Positions 14,951-23,410 of a stretch of 64,000 nt of DNA are shown piece by piece (position 1 is the stretch's first letter; each line of letters starts with the position of its first letter). Position numbers and translations under genes: made by a program. The stretch is taken from NCBI RefSeq assembly GCF_002158865.1, contig NZ_CP021455.1, forward strand, positions 496,001 through 560,000, in the 5' to 3' direction. The DNA comes from Comamonas serinivorans. Its GTDB lineage: Bacteria > Pseudomonadota > Gammaproteobacteria > Burkholderiales > Burkholderiaceae_C. The notes beneath the pieces were generated by a model that saw only the letters and a list, made by a program, of their open reading frames with translations, was not told where the DNA came from and did no database searches.

Positions 14951-16605
14951 GGCCACCGGTGAATTGCCTGGTGTTCTTCGGACTGGCGGATGTGGGTCAC
15001 CAGGGTGGGCACCGTGTCGCCTCGGGCCAGCCGATCCAGCCGCAGGCGTTCGTCCGTGGCCGAGGGGTAACGCCGGAGCAAGGCCAGGTAAAGGTGCTGG
15101 ATCAGGGCTCGGCCATGCGGGGCGTCGCGCTTGGCGTCGTAGGGCCGGCGTTGGCTGACCTGCCCATCCTGCAGGGCGCGCAGCAGCGCGTGGTCCAGCG
15201 ACAGGCCGGCGAGGCGGCTGACGCTGCGCTCCGGGCAGCGCCCGTGAAAGCGGCCGTGCTGGCGCAACCCCAGGGGCACGGGTGCGTCCGGCGTGGGGGT
15301 GTTCAGCAGGCTGGCGACGAAGACCGACAGCCCGTCGGACGGGCCAGGCGAAGCCTGCGTCTGCAGGCCGGGCATCGACGCACTGGCCAGCTGGACCAGA
15401 CGCTGCTGCAGCCCGGGGCAGTGGGTCAACAGCCGCTGGTTGAGGTGAAAGCTGAGTCGGGGGTAACGCAGAACCTGATGCATGGCCGCGGTCAGCAGGC
15501 GCCTGGTCCAGGGGCTGCGCGACGCCTGCGTGGCCTCTGGAGACGGTTCGAGGAAGGGACGGCTCAAGGCCCGCAAGGGCGCCGTGATGCGCCAGGACCA
15601 GCTGCGTCGCATGGCGTCCCGCTCCGCGGTCAGGGCGGCACAGCGGGCCGGCCAGGGGCTGAGGGCGTCGACCTGGGCGCGCAGCGTGGCCACCTCTTGC
15701 AAGGTGGCCTGGTGACGGGCCTGCAATTGCGCCAACTCGGCCTGCTTGTGGCCGAGGGCCGTCCGGGCCTCGGACATCTGGTTCAGGGCAGCGAGCACCT
15801 CGCGGGTGGTGGCTTCGGCGCGGTCTACGCGGTGGTTCAAGGCGGTCATGCGGTCAGCCCAGGCGGTGTCGTGGCGCTGCGCGAGCTCGCCCAGGCCCAG
15901 GCCCACCGGCGTGGCAAAGGCGGTGTCGAGCGCCGCCATCGTCTCGGGGGCATCGGTTTTCTGCGCCACGATGGCGTAGTCCGGGCTCACGCCGTGCAGT
16001 ACGTCGATCAAACCGATGGCCGTGCGCGCGTGCAGCGCTGGCGGTTCATTCAGGCGCAGGGTGCACACGCGTGCAAAGCCCTGGTGTTCGGGCAGGAAGG
16101 CAAGCAGCCGAGGCGGCAGCGGCCGCAGGTGCGTCGGATCCAGGTAAAAGCCGCTGGTGCCCACCACCAAGTTCTCCGGGTTGGGCGTCTCCAGGATCAA
16201 CAGCCCGCCGGGTCTGAGCACCCGCAGCGCCTGGGCCACCAGCGCCTGCAGCGCCTCGAACGGCAGGTGCTCGGCCACGTGAAAGGCAGACACCACGCTC
16301 AGCGATGCATCGGCTTGCGCCCGCAGACAGCTCAGGGCATCTGCGTGGGCCACGTTCAGCCCACGCGCCGTGCAATCGGCCAGCATGTCGGCATCCAGGT
16401 CCACGCCCTGGGCCTGCCAGCCCTCGCGGCGCAGCAGCTCCAGCCACTCGCCGCGGCCACAACCCAGATCCAGCGCCGTGGCCGGGGTGTGGAGCGCCTG
16501 CAGGGGCTGGATGAAGGGCAGGTAGGCCAGCAGGCGCTGGCCGATGAGCTCGCGCGAGCCCCGATAGCGGTCCTCGAAGGCGCGGTAGAAGCCGGGGTTG
16601 CTCAT
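14947..16605 (-). CDS. Class I SAM-dependent methyltransferase with coiled coil and DUF4214-like C-terminus (copy 2)
   Basis: A 552-residue relative of the 7438-8859 product. The catalytic half is nearly identical (LDLGCGRG, FHVAEHLPFE, LILETPNP). It then has about 100 residues rich in A, E, Q, L and R that should form a coiled coil (from ALNHRVDRAEAT to AERDAMRR), absent or short in copy 1, followed by SWSWRITAPLR and a DUF4214-like end (HLYLALLRRYP). A methyltransferase with a coiled coil beside an ABC O-antigen exporter recalls WbdD, where the coiled coil measures chain length before capping. That parallel is inference. The start overlaps the wzt-like stop by ATGA. Confidence 0.85.
   Translation of the reverse strand: MSNPGFYRAFEDRYRGSRELIGQRLLAYLPFIQPLQALHTPATALDLGCGRGEWLELLRREGWQAQGVDLDADMLADCTARGLNVAHADALSCLRAQADASLSVVSAFHVAEHLPFEALQALVAQALRVLRPGGLLILETPNPENLVVGTSGFYLDPTHLRPLPPRLLAFLPEHQGFARVCTLRLNEPPALHARTAIGLIDVLHGVSPDYAIVAQKTDAPETMAALDTAFATPVGLGLGELAQRHDTAWADRMTALNHRVDRAEATTREVLAALNQMSEARTALGHKQAELAQLQARHQATLQEVATLRAQVDALSPWPARCAALTAERDAMRRSWSWRITAPLRALSRPFLEPSPEATQASRSPWTRRLLTAAMHQVLRYPRLSFHLNQRLLTHCPGLQQRLVQLASASMPGLQTQASPGPSDGLSVFVASLLNTPTPDAPVPLGLRQHGRFHGRCPERSVSRLAGLSLDHALLRALQDGQVSQRRPYDAKRDAPHGRALIQHLYLALLRRYPSATDERLRLDRLARGDTVPTLVTHIRQSEEHQAIHRWP
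15868..16597. repeat. Near-identical 730-bp direct repeat, copy B
   Basis: Partner of 8122-8851 at offset 7746. It covers the catalytic half of the second methyltransferase gene, in the same orientation as copy A. Confidence 0.95.
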
Positions 16606-17816
16606 CGCCGGCACACCACGGTGGGGGGAATCCAGCTCACGCCCACGAAGGCGGCCTGGTCGATGTTGATCACGTTGAACATCAAGGCAAGGTCGCGCCA
16701 CTCGAAATTGCCGGCCACGTGGTTGTCGGACACATGCAGCGCGGTGGACACCGAGTACGAGCCCAGGCCGATGTTGGCCGGGAAGGACAACTCCAGCGTG
16801 ACGCGCTCACCGGCACGCAGCCGTTCGATGGGCTGCCCCAGGTGGTGGGTGTTGGTGCCGAACACGGGCTGGCCCAGCCGGTCTTTGATCATGTAGCCAA
16901 AGACCAGCTCGGGCAGGTCGGCGTGCAGGCGGATGTCCACCTTCAGGCGCACCGGCTGGCCCACGTTCACGCAATCCACGGGCGCGCCGGCTTCGTCCAG
17001 CAAGGTGATGGCCTCCAGCCGCGCCTCGCCCGTGCCCGAGTGTGTCTGCGCGCGCCCATCGGCCAAGCGGTTGACGGTGACCGTGGCGTTTTCGCGTTCG
17101 GCGATCAGCGCGTTGTAGAAGTCCATCACCTCTTCGGGCGGGCCGTCCCGGATGACGAAGCCGCGTTCGAGCAGGATGGCGCGGTCACACAGGCTCTGGA
17201 TGGCGCCGCGGTCGTGCGAGACGATGAGCAGCGTGGTGCCCTGCTCGCGAAAGGCGCGGATGCGGTTGAAGCTCTTGTGCTGGAAGTAGGCGTCGCCGAC
17301 CGACAGCGCCTCGTCGACGATCAGCACATCGGGCCGCACGGCCGTGGCCACGCTGAAGGCCAGGCGCACCTGCATGCCGCTGGAGTAGGTGCGCACCGGC
17401 CGGTCGATGTAGTCGCCAATCTCGGCAAAGGCCTCGATGGCCGGCATGCAGGCGGCGATCTCGCCCTGGGCCAGGCCCAGCAGCTGCCCGGCCATGTAGG
17501 CATTCTGGCGCCCGGTGAAGTCGGGGTGGAAGCCCATGCCCAGCTCCAGCAGGGCCGCGATGCGCCCGCTTCGGGTCACTGCGCCCTGCGTGGGCTGGGT
17601 GGTGCCCGTGATGAGCTTGAGCAGGGTGCTCTTGCCCGCGCCATTGACCCCCACGATGCCCACGGCCTCGCCGGGCTGCACGGTGAAGTGGATGTCCCGC
17701 AGCACCCAGGTCTGGGTGTGCGTGGGGCGGCGGGTCAGCCATTCCCGGATGCGCGCCCATTTGCTGGGGTAGCGCTTGTAGGCCTTGCCGAGGTGGGAGA
17801 CGGTCAGTGTGCTCAC
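16602..17816 (-). CDS. wzt: ABC transporter ATPase for polysaccharide export, with Wzt_C-type domain
   Basis: A 404-residue protein. The N-terminal ~230 residues are an ABC ATPase: Walker A GVNGAGKST, signature YSSGMQ, Walker B VLIVDEALSVGD, and an H-loop in VSHD. Residues about 255-404 form a beta-sandwich of the Wzt_C type, which in the E. coli O8/O9a systems binds the methylated non-reducing end of the finished glycan and so licenses export. The presence of two methyltransferases downstream fits that logic. It is followed with an ATGA overlap by methyltransferase copy 2 and preceded by the permease gene 10 bases away. Confidence 0.93.
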   Translation of the reverse strand: MSTLTVSHLGKAYKRYPSKWARIREWLTRRPTHTQTWVLRDIHFTVQPGEAVGIVGVNGAGKSTLLKLITGTTQPTQGAVTRSGRIAALLELGMGFHPDFTGRQNAYMAGQLLGLAQGEIAACMPAIEAFAEIGDYIDRPVRTYSSGMQVRLAFSVATAVRPDVLIVDEALSVGDAYFQHKSFNRIRAFREQGTTLLIVSHDRGAIQSLCDRAILLERGFVIRDGPPEEVMDFYNALIAERENATVTVNRLADGRAQTHSGTGEARLEAITLLDEAGAPVDCVNVGQPVRLKVDIRLHADLPELVFGYMIKDRLGQPVFGTNTHHLGQPIERLRAGERVTLELSFPANIGLGSYSVSTALHVSDNHVAGNFEWRDLALMFNVINIDQAAFVGVSWIPPTVVCRR

Positions 17817-17826
17817 GGCGTCGCCC

Positions 17827-18630
17827 TCACAGCTCGTCCACCAGCTCGCCCACCCGGGCCAGGAAGAAGCTGCCGCCCAGCACCAGCACGACCAGCGTCA
17901 GCGCGGCCAGCGGCAGCAGCGGCCCCACGGCCGGCCAGCTCTGGTCGAGGAAGATCTGCTGGTACGCCGACACCAGGGGCTGCATGGGGTTGAAGGCCAG
18001 CAGGCTGCGCACGCGCTCGGGCAGGGCCTGCATCGTGTAGACGATGGGCGTGAGCCAGAACCAGAACTGCAGCGCCACGGTGGTCAGCTGACCCACATCG
18101 CGAAAGAACACGTTCAGCGTGCCCAGGAACACGCCCAGGCCCAGCGTGAACAGCAGCTGCAAGGCGAGCAGCGGCAGCACGGCAAGCAAGGGCCAGCCCG
18201 GCCAATGTCCGATGAGGGCCAGGAAGGCGAGGAACAGCCCGAGGACGATGCCGAAGTTGATCAGGGCCGACAGCGTGGCGATGGCGGGCAGGCACACGCG
18301 CGGAAAGCTGGCCTTCTTGATCAGGTTGCCATGCTGGATGAAGACCCCGTTGAGGCGGCTCAGCATGTCGGCGAACAGGTTCCAGCTCGTCACCCCGGCA
18401 CACAGGTAAATGCTGAAGGCGAAAGGCGTCTGCTCGTGGCCCGGCAGGGTGTGGCGCATGAGCTGGCCGAACACCACCGTGTAGATCACGATCAGGGTCA
18501 GCGGGTTGGCCACCGACCAGCAGGCGCCCAGCAGCGACTCGCGGTACTTGCCGTGGAACTCGCGCAGGACACTGCTCCAGACAAAGCCGCGGTATGCCCA
18601 CAGGGCGCGGATCATGGAAACACCAGGCAT
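17827..18630 (-). CDS. wzm: ABC-2 type permease for polysaccharide export
   Basis: A 267-residue inner-membrane protein with six predicted helices and the polysaccharide-exporter pattern: an N-terminal amphipathic stretch (RESLLGACWSVANPLT), YLCAGVTSWNLFADML, an NLIKKASFPR motif and FFRDVGQ in the loop before the last helices. It forms the channel with the ATPase encoded immediately downstream and exports undecaprenyl-linked glycan to the periplasm. A strong dyad element (18645-18690) lies just upstream, between manC and this gene, and could affect relative expression. Confidence 0.93.
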   Translation of the reverse strand: MPGVSMIRALWAYRGFVWSSVLREFHGKYRESLLGACWSVANPLTLIVIYTVVFGQLMRHTLPGHEQTPFAFSIYLCAGVTSWNLFADMLSRLNGVFIQHGNLIKKASFPRVCLPAIATLSALINFGIVLGLFLAFLALIGHWPGWPLLAVLPLLALQLLFTLGLGVFLGTLNVFFRDVGQLTTVALQFWFWLTPIVYTMQALPERVRSLLAFNPMQPLVSAYQQIFLDQSWPAVGPLLPLAALTLVVLVLGGSFFLARVGELVDEL

Positions 18631-18644
18631 GAAAACAGAATGAT

Positions 18645-18690
18645 GTATCCATCAATGCTCGTTTAAAAATAAACGGGCATTGATGGATAC
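18645..18690. repeat. 46-bp dyad element between manC and wzm (near-perfect hairpin)
   Basis: GTAT-N11-CGTT-N8-AACG-N11-ATAC, with arms that pair over 21 bases with one mismatch around an A/T loop. It starts 7 bases past the manC stop codon. It lacks a following T-run on the minus strand, so it is not a standard terminator. Confidence 0.93.
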
Positions 18691-18697
18691 TGGTTGC

Positions 18698-20158
18698 TCA
18701 GAGGACTTGCGCGGACGTGCGGCCGTAGGTGTCTTCGAAGCGCACGATGTCGTCTTCGTGCAGGTAGCTGCCCGACTGCACCTCGATGATCTCCAGCGGC
18801 AGCTTGCCCGGGTTCGCCAGCCGGTGGACCTGGCCGACGGGGATGAAGGTGGACTCGTTCTCGCCCAGCAGGAAGGTCTCTTCGCCCCGGGTGACCTCGG
18901 CCGTGCCCCGCACGACCACCCAGTGTTCGGCACGGTGGTGGTGCATCTGCAGGCTCAGCGTGGCGCCGGGCTTGACCACGATGCGCTTGACCAGGAAGCG
19001 CTCGCCTTGGTCGAGGCAGTCGTACCAGCCCCAGGGGCGGTGGACCTTGCGCGGTGCCTCGGTCAGCGCGAGGTCGGAAGCCTTCAGCTCCTCCACCAGC
19101 TGCTTGACCTGCTGCGAAGCGTCCTTGTGGCTGACCAGCACGGCGTCGTCGGTTTCGACCACCACCACATCCTGCAGGCCCACGGCGGCGACGAGGCGGC
19201 CGCTGGAGTACAGCAGGCAGTTGCGGGAGCCGACCTGGCGGGTGATGCCCACCAGGGCGTTGCCGGCCTCGTCGGTGTCGTAGAGCTCGCCCACCGCGCT
19301 CCAGGCGCCCAGGTCGGACCAGCCCGCGTCCAGCGGCACCACGCGCGGCGGGATGCCCCAGGCCGGGTTGTTGCCCAGGTGCTCCATCACGGCGTAGTCG
19401 ATGGAATCGGCGGGGCAGGCCTCGAACGTGTCGGTGTCGGGGCGGATGAAATCGGTGTCGGCCTGGCCCTGCGCCAGGGCGTCGCTGCAGGCCTGCAGCA
19501 TGTCGGGGCGGCAGTGCCTCAGGGCGCGCAGCCAGGCCTCGGCACGCACCATGAACATGCCGCTGTTCCAGACGTGGCGGCCGCCGTCCAGGTAGGCCTG
19601 GGCGGTCGTGGCGTCCGGTTTTTCGGCAAAGCTGACCAGCTCATGGCTGCCGCTGGCTGTCGCGGTGCCCATCTCGATGTAGCCATAGCCGGTTTCAGGC
19701 CGGTCGGCGCGGATGCCGAAGGTCACCATCGCGCCCTGGCAGGCGTCTGCCCAGGCGATGGCGATGGCCGCGTGCAGGGCCGGCAGGTGCTGGATGACGT
19801 GGTCCGCGGGCATGACCAGCAGCACGTCGCCGGGTTCGGCCTGCAGGGCCGCCAGCGTGAGCGCCGGCGCCGTGTTGCGGCCGACCGGCTCGAGCACCAC
19901 GCGCGGCGGCTGCGTGCACACCTCCTGCAACTGCTGCGCCACGATGAAGCGGTGCGCCACATTGGCCACGGCGATGGGTCGTGGGTGGATGGGCAGGTCG
20001 GCGTCCAGACCGTTCAGCCGCAAGGCGGTTTCCTGCAGCATGGTGTGCGCAGCCTGACCCAGGCGATGGAACTGCTTGGGGAAGGTTTCGCGCGACAAGG
20101 GCCACAGGCGAGAGCCCGTGCCGCCACAGAGGATGACCGGCTGAATGGGGTGTTTCAT
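18698..20158 (-). CDS. manC: Mannose-1-phosphate guanylyltransferase / mannose-6-phosphate isomerase
   Basis: A 486-residue bifunctional enzyme that makes GDP-mannose. The N-terminus has the pyrophosphorylase signature VILCGGTGSRLWPLSRE..PKQF (8-30), with VMPADHVI and FAEKP further on. The C-terminal ~120 residues are a type II mannose-6-phosphate isomerase cupin (RPWGWYDCLDQGERFLVKRI, LSLQMHHHRAEHWVVV, GENESTFIPVGQVHRL). It supplies substrate for gmd. No phosphomannomutase gene is present in the window. The start overlaps the DUF2304 gene stop by ATGA. Confidence 0.96.
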   Translation of the reverse strand: MKHPIQPVILCGGTGSRLWPLSRETFPKQFHRLGQAAHTMLQETALRLNGLDADLPIHPRPIAVANVAHRFIVAQQLQEVCTQPPRVVLEPVGRNTAPALTLAALQAEPGDVLLVMPADHVIQHLPALHAAIAIAWADACQGAMVTFGIRADRPETGYGYIEMGTATASGSHELVSFAEKPDATTAQAYLDGGRHVWNSGMFMVRAEAWLRALRHCRPDMLQACSDALAQGQADTDFIRPDTDTFEACPADSIDYAVMEHLGNNPAWGIPPRVVPLDAGWSDLGAWSAVGELYDTDEAGNALVGITRQVGSRNCLLYSSGRLVAAVGLQDVVVVETDDAVLVSHKDASQQVKQLVEELKASDLALTEAPRKVHRPWGWYDCLDQGERFLVKRIVVKPGATLSLQMHHHRAEHWVVVRGTAEVTRGEETFLLGENESTFIPVGQVHRLANPGKLPLEIIEVQSGSYLHEDDIVRFEDTYGRTSAQVL

Positions 20159-20535
20159 GGGGTTTCAGGCGGGGTCGTCGACGCCGCTCGGGCGTCTTCA
20201 AGGTGTTGCAAACGTTGCTCTTGCAGGGCAAGGCTCTGGTTCAGGCGGCGTAGATTGCGGCGCATGCGGGTGTTCACCAAATCGCTGTGCAGGGCCTTCA
20301 CCAGCAGCACGAGCACGGCCAGCAGCAGCAGGAAGGCCGGCGGGTAGAACACCCCGGTCCACGTCGCCAGCCGATCGATGAGGCGGGGCCACAGCCCCAG
20401 CACCATCGCCGCCACGGCCACGGCGATCCAGAACAGGCCATGGCCCAGGTAGAGCTGATCGCGCCGGATCCACCGCAGGATCAACACCGCGAGGCCGAGG
20501 CCGAGGAGCGCGGTGGTGATGTGGAGGGCAGACAT
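20155..20535 (-). CDS. DUF2304 family small membrane protein
   Basis: A 126-residue protein with three hydrophobic segments, including WIRRDQLYLGHGLFWIAVAV, which fits DUF2304. A charged, helical C-terminal tail (MRRNLRRLNQSLALQEQRLQHLEDA) probably forms a coiled coil. DUF2304 proteins sit in polysaccharide loci beside GT2 enzymes, but their function is not established. The ATG at 20535 is preferred to a GTG at 20568; neither has a clear ribosome-binding site. It is the first gene of the tightly coupled minus-strand locus, so its 5' region should hold the promoter. Confidence 0.75.
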   Translation of the reverse strand: MSALHITTALLGLGLAVLILRWIRRDQLYLGHGLFWIAVAVAAMVLGLWPRLIDRLATWTGVFYPPAFLLLLAVLVLLVKALHSDLVNTRMRRNLRRLNQSLALQEQRLQHLEDARAASTTPPETP

Positions 20536-21029
20536 GTCGGCAAGGATGCGGAGGCAGGAAAAGGCCACACTGTAGGAAGGAATTGCGCGTCAGGTGTTAC
20601 CAGCCATGACGCGCCAGCTCACGCGCGCCGGGCCATTGTGCGGGCGATGGGGGCGGCTGCGCCGGCGGGGCGGTCAGGTCGCGGCGATGTCCTGCATGGC
20701 CGTGGGCCACGGGATGCGGGCGCGGTGCGGCGGAGGTCTTGGCCTGCGGGATCTGGCCTGTTCATGTCCCGGTCCGCGGGTGTTCGCCACGATGCAGCGG
20801 GATCGGCCAGGCCGTGGCCACGGTGTGGCCGGCGTGTGCTGCGCCGTGGACTCGGTGAGTAGGTAGTATGGGGCGATGTCCGATGCCAATGAATCGGCTG
20901 CGGCGCAATACTGCTGTTGGATGGCGAGCCATGCTGCATGAAAGCGTTGCCGCAGTGCCGGGCGACTGCAGATCCTCGTGGGCAGGCGCCCAGCGCATGG
21001 CGTTCCAGGCCCGGTTCGCGTGCCGCGAA
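20536..21029. other. Intergenic region upstream of the glycan locus
   Basis: No convincing gene is seen here; open frames on both strands look like high-GC shadows. It contains one dyad element (20866-20911) and presumably the promoter of the DUF2304-manC transcript, which I could not pinpoint. Confidence 0.6.
20866..20911. repeat. 46-bp dyad element upstream of the glycan locus
   Basis: Exact GTAT-N11-CGAT-N8-ATCG-N11-ATAC. It lies 118 bases past the stop of the acyltransferase/ketoisomerase gene. Confidence 0.9.
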
Positions 21030-21929
21030 TCAGCGGCTTTGCTTGGCGTCGATGAACGCGGCGTATTCGCGGATGTAGTCGCCCGCGTCGTAAGGGTGCG
21101 ACGCGAACACCAGCAGGCAGGCCTGGGCCGAGTACTTGTACTGGATGCCCCAGGTCATGGGCGGCAGGTACAGGCCCAGGTCGGGCGAGTCGAGCAGGAT
21201 CTCGCGCCGCGTCTGGCCGTCGTCCACCACCACGGCGCAGCTGCCGCTCACGCAGAGGAGGAACTGGTGGCACTCGCGGTGGGCGTGCTCGCCACGCGTT
21301 TCTTCGCTGGGCACGTTGAAGACCAGGAAGTAACGCTGCGGCGCAAACGGGATGTCGGCCGGGAATTCGCCGACCGACAGGTCGCCGCGCATGTCGCGCA
21401 CGCATTTCATGCGGTGCAGCGTGACCGCGCCCACGCCGACGGGCACCACCGCGTCGTGCTGGGTGGCCGCCTGCGGCGCTGCGGCACGCTGGCCCTGGCT
21501 GTCCACATAGCCCACGATGCGCGCCGGTGAGCCGGCCACCACCGCATAGGGCGGCACCGACTGGGTGACCACCGCGCCGGCGCACACGCGGGCGCCGCGG
21601 CCCACGGTCAGGCCCGCGAGCAGCGTGGCGCCAGCGCCGAGCTGGGCCCCGTCCTCGACGCGCGTCGTGGCCGGTCCGGCGGCCGGGGCCTGGTCCTGGG
21701 TGGCTTCGGGGGCGAAGGTGACGTGGGGGCCCACCAGCACCTGCGCCCCCAGCACCACGCCGTGCGCCAGGTAGGCGCCGGCGCCCACGCTGCAGTGCGG
21801 GCCCAGCACGGCGCCGCGCTCCACGCAGGCGTGGGCGGCGATGCGCACGCCGACGCCGAGCTGCGCGCCCGGGTCCACCACGGCGGAGGGCGCGAGGGTG
21901 GCATGCACAGCGGGTTCGAGGGGGTTCAC
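21030..21929 (-). CDS. Bifunctional sugar N-acyltransferase / TDP-4-oxo-6-deoxyhexose 3,4-ketoisomerase (FdtD/WxcM-like)
   Basis: A fusion of about 299 residues. The first half is a left-handed beta-helix acyltransferase with hexapeptide repeats (GVGVRI, GPHCSV, GARVCAGAVVTQSVPPYAVVAGSPARIVGYV). The second half is a WxcM/FdtA-type cupin (VPSEETRGEHAHRECHQFLLCVSGS, LYLPPMTWGIQYKYS, ASHPYD). The pair of activities isomerises dTDP-4-keto-6-deoxyglucose and later N-acetylates the 3-amino sugar. The aminotransferase needed between the two steps is encoded just upstream. The start is uncertain: a GTG at 21929 fits the fold best, while an ATG at 22004 would overlap the aminotransferase gene and add unlikely sequence. 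Confidence 0.85.
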   Translation of the reverse strand: MNPLEPAVHATLAPSAVVDPGAQLGVGVRIAAHACVERGAVLGPHCSVGAGAYLAHGVVLGAQVLVGPHVTFAPEATQDQAPAAGPATTRVEDGAQLGAGATLLAGLTVGRGARVCAGAVVTQSVPPYAVVAGSPARIVGYVDSQGQRAAAPQAATQHDAVVPVGVGAVTLHRMKCVRDMRGDLSVGEFPADIPFAPQRYFLVFNVPSEETRGEHAHRECHQFLLCVSGSCAVVVDDGQTRREILLDSPDLGLYLPPMTWGIQYKYSAQACLLVFASHPYDAGDYIREYAAFIDAKQSR

Positions 21930-21972
21930 GGGGTCATGCCTTGTTACAGCAAAGGTGTAAATTTTGGCGCAC

Positions 21973-23082
21973 TCAATGGGGCTGCGGCCAGGCATTGACG
22001 GCATCGATCACGGCCTGCACCTGGTCCGCCGTCATCTCGGGGTAGCACGGCAGCGTCAGCACCTGGGTGCACAGGCGCTCGGTGTGGGGCAGTTGCAAGG
22101 CGGCGAAGCGCGTGCCGAACACCGGTTGCCGGTGGTCGGGCACGGGGTAGTGCACGTCGCTGGCGATGCCCTGCTGGCGCAGGTGCTCGCGCAGGCTGTC
22201 GCGCGCCTCGGCGTGCTGGCAGCGCACGACGTACAGGTGGGCCACATCGTCCTCGCCGTGCCCGCCCGGCGCCGTCACGGCGGGGTGGGTGATGCCGGCG
22301 CCGTAGCGGCGGGCCACGTCGCGCCGGCGTGCGTTGTCGGCGTCCAGCCCGGGCAGCAGGGCCGAGAGCACGGCGGCCTGCAGCTCGTCAAGGCGGCTGT
22401 TGCGCGCCCCGGCCAGGCTCACGGTGTACTTGCTCGTCCAGCCGTACTGGCGCAGCCGCGTGACGGCCTCGGCCACGTCGGCATGGGGCGTGACCACGGC
22501 GCCGCCGTCGCCCAGCGCGCCCAGGTTCTTGGTGGGGTAGAAGCTGAAGCTCGCCGCGTCGCCAAAGCTGCCGACGCAGCGGCCATGCAGGCGCGCGCCA
22601 TGGGCCTGGGCGCAGTCTTCGAGCAGGCGCACGCCCTGCGCCGCGCACAGGCGGGCGATGGCCTCGATGTCGGGGGCCGCCCGGCCGTACAGGTGGGTGA
22701 TGACCACGGCGCGCGCGCCCTCGGCCACGGCGCGCTCCACCTCGGCCAGGGGCACGGTGTGGCTGGCCGGGTCCACGTCGAGGAACAGCGGTTGCGCGCC
22801 CAGGGGCGCCATGGCCGTGGCTGCATACAGGCTGGCGTTCGCCGCCGTGGCGACCGTGTCACCGGCCTGCACGCCCAGCGCGCGCAAGGCCAGCTCGATG
22901 GCGTCCGTGCCGTTGGCCACGCCCACGGCATGCGCCACGCCCACGTAGCCGGCAAAGGCGGCCTCGAAAGCGCGCACCTCCGGCCCCAGGATCAGCCAGC
23001 CGCTGGCGATCACGCGTTGCACGGCGGTGGCAATGGCGGCGTGTTTGGCCCGCACGTGGGCCTGGAGGTCATTGATCTGCAT
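21973..23082 (-). CDS. DegT/DnrJ/EryC1 aminotransferase (FdtB-like)
   Basis: A 369-residue PLP-dependent sugar aminotransferase: GVANGTDAIELALRAL near the N-terminus, EDCAQAHGA (PLP-ring aspartate) and SFYPTKNLGALGDGGAVV, which contains the Schiff-base lysine. With the ketoisomerase/acetyltransferase encoded next to it, it should make dTDP-3-acetamido-3,6-dideoxy-hexose (Fuc3NAc or Qui3NAc). The rmlA and rmlB genes needed for the precursor are not in the window. The ATG at 23082 is chosen because the upstream frame is not conserved-looking. It is the first gene of this two-gene unit. Confidence 0.92.
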   Translation of the reverse strand: MQINDLQAHVRAKHAAIATAVQRVIASGWLILGPEVRAFEAAFAGYVGVAHAVGVANGTDAIELALRALGVQAGDTVATAANASLYAATAMAPLGAQPLFLDVDPASHTVPLAEVERAVAEGARAVVITHLYGRAAPDIEAIARLCAAQGVRLLEDCAQAHGARLHGRCVGSFGDAASFSFYPTKNLGALGDGGAVVTPHADVAEAVTRLRQYGWTSKYTVSLAGARNSRLDELQAAVLSALLPGLDADNARRRDVARRYGAGITHPAVTAPGGHGEDDVAHLYVVRCQHAEARDSLREHLRQQGIASDVHYPVPDHRQPVFGTRFAALQLPHTERLCTQVLTLPCYPEMTADQVQAVIDAVNAWPQPH

Positions 23083-23410
23083 GGTGGGGCGGTGCGCGGG
23101 CCCGCGAAACAGCCTCGGGGACTCCGCTGGGCGGGATTCTAGCGAGCGGTCCCGCGCGGCCAGCGTGCGGCACGGATGCGTGGCATGGATGGCTGGCAGG
23201 GCACCGCAGGGCGGGGTCTTCCCCGGGATTGCGGTGTGATCGTGCAGGCATGGCCCGCGGGCAGACGGAACGTAGAACAAGGCGATCCGAAACGGGCCGA
23301 AGCCGCCCGCCATGCGGGAACATAGCGGACAGCGCAGCTTGCACCGGCGTGCACCCTGCGCGCGCCACATGCATGGCTGCGGACTGCGGCCAGCCGCGCC
23401 TGGGCCCCCG
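23083..23410. other. Intergenic region, no gene seen
   Basis: 328 bases between the aminotransferase start and the kinase stop, both on the minus strand. No dyad element, tRNA or hairpin terminator is evident. The promoter for the fdt-like pair is expected here but not recognisable. Confidence 0.5.
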
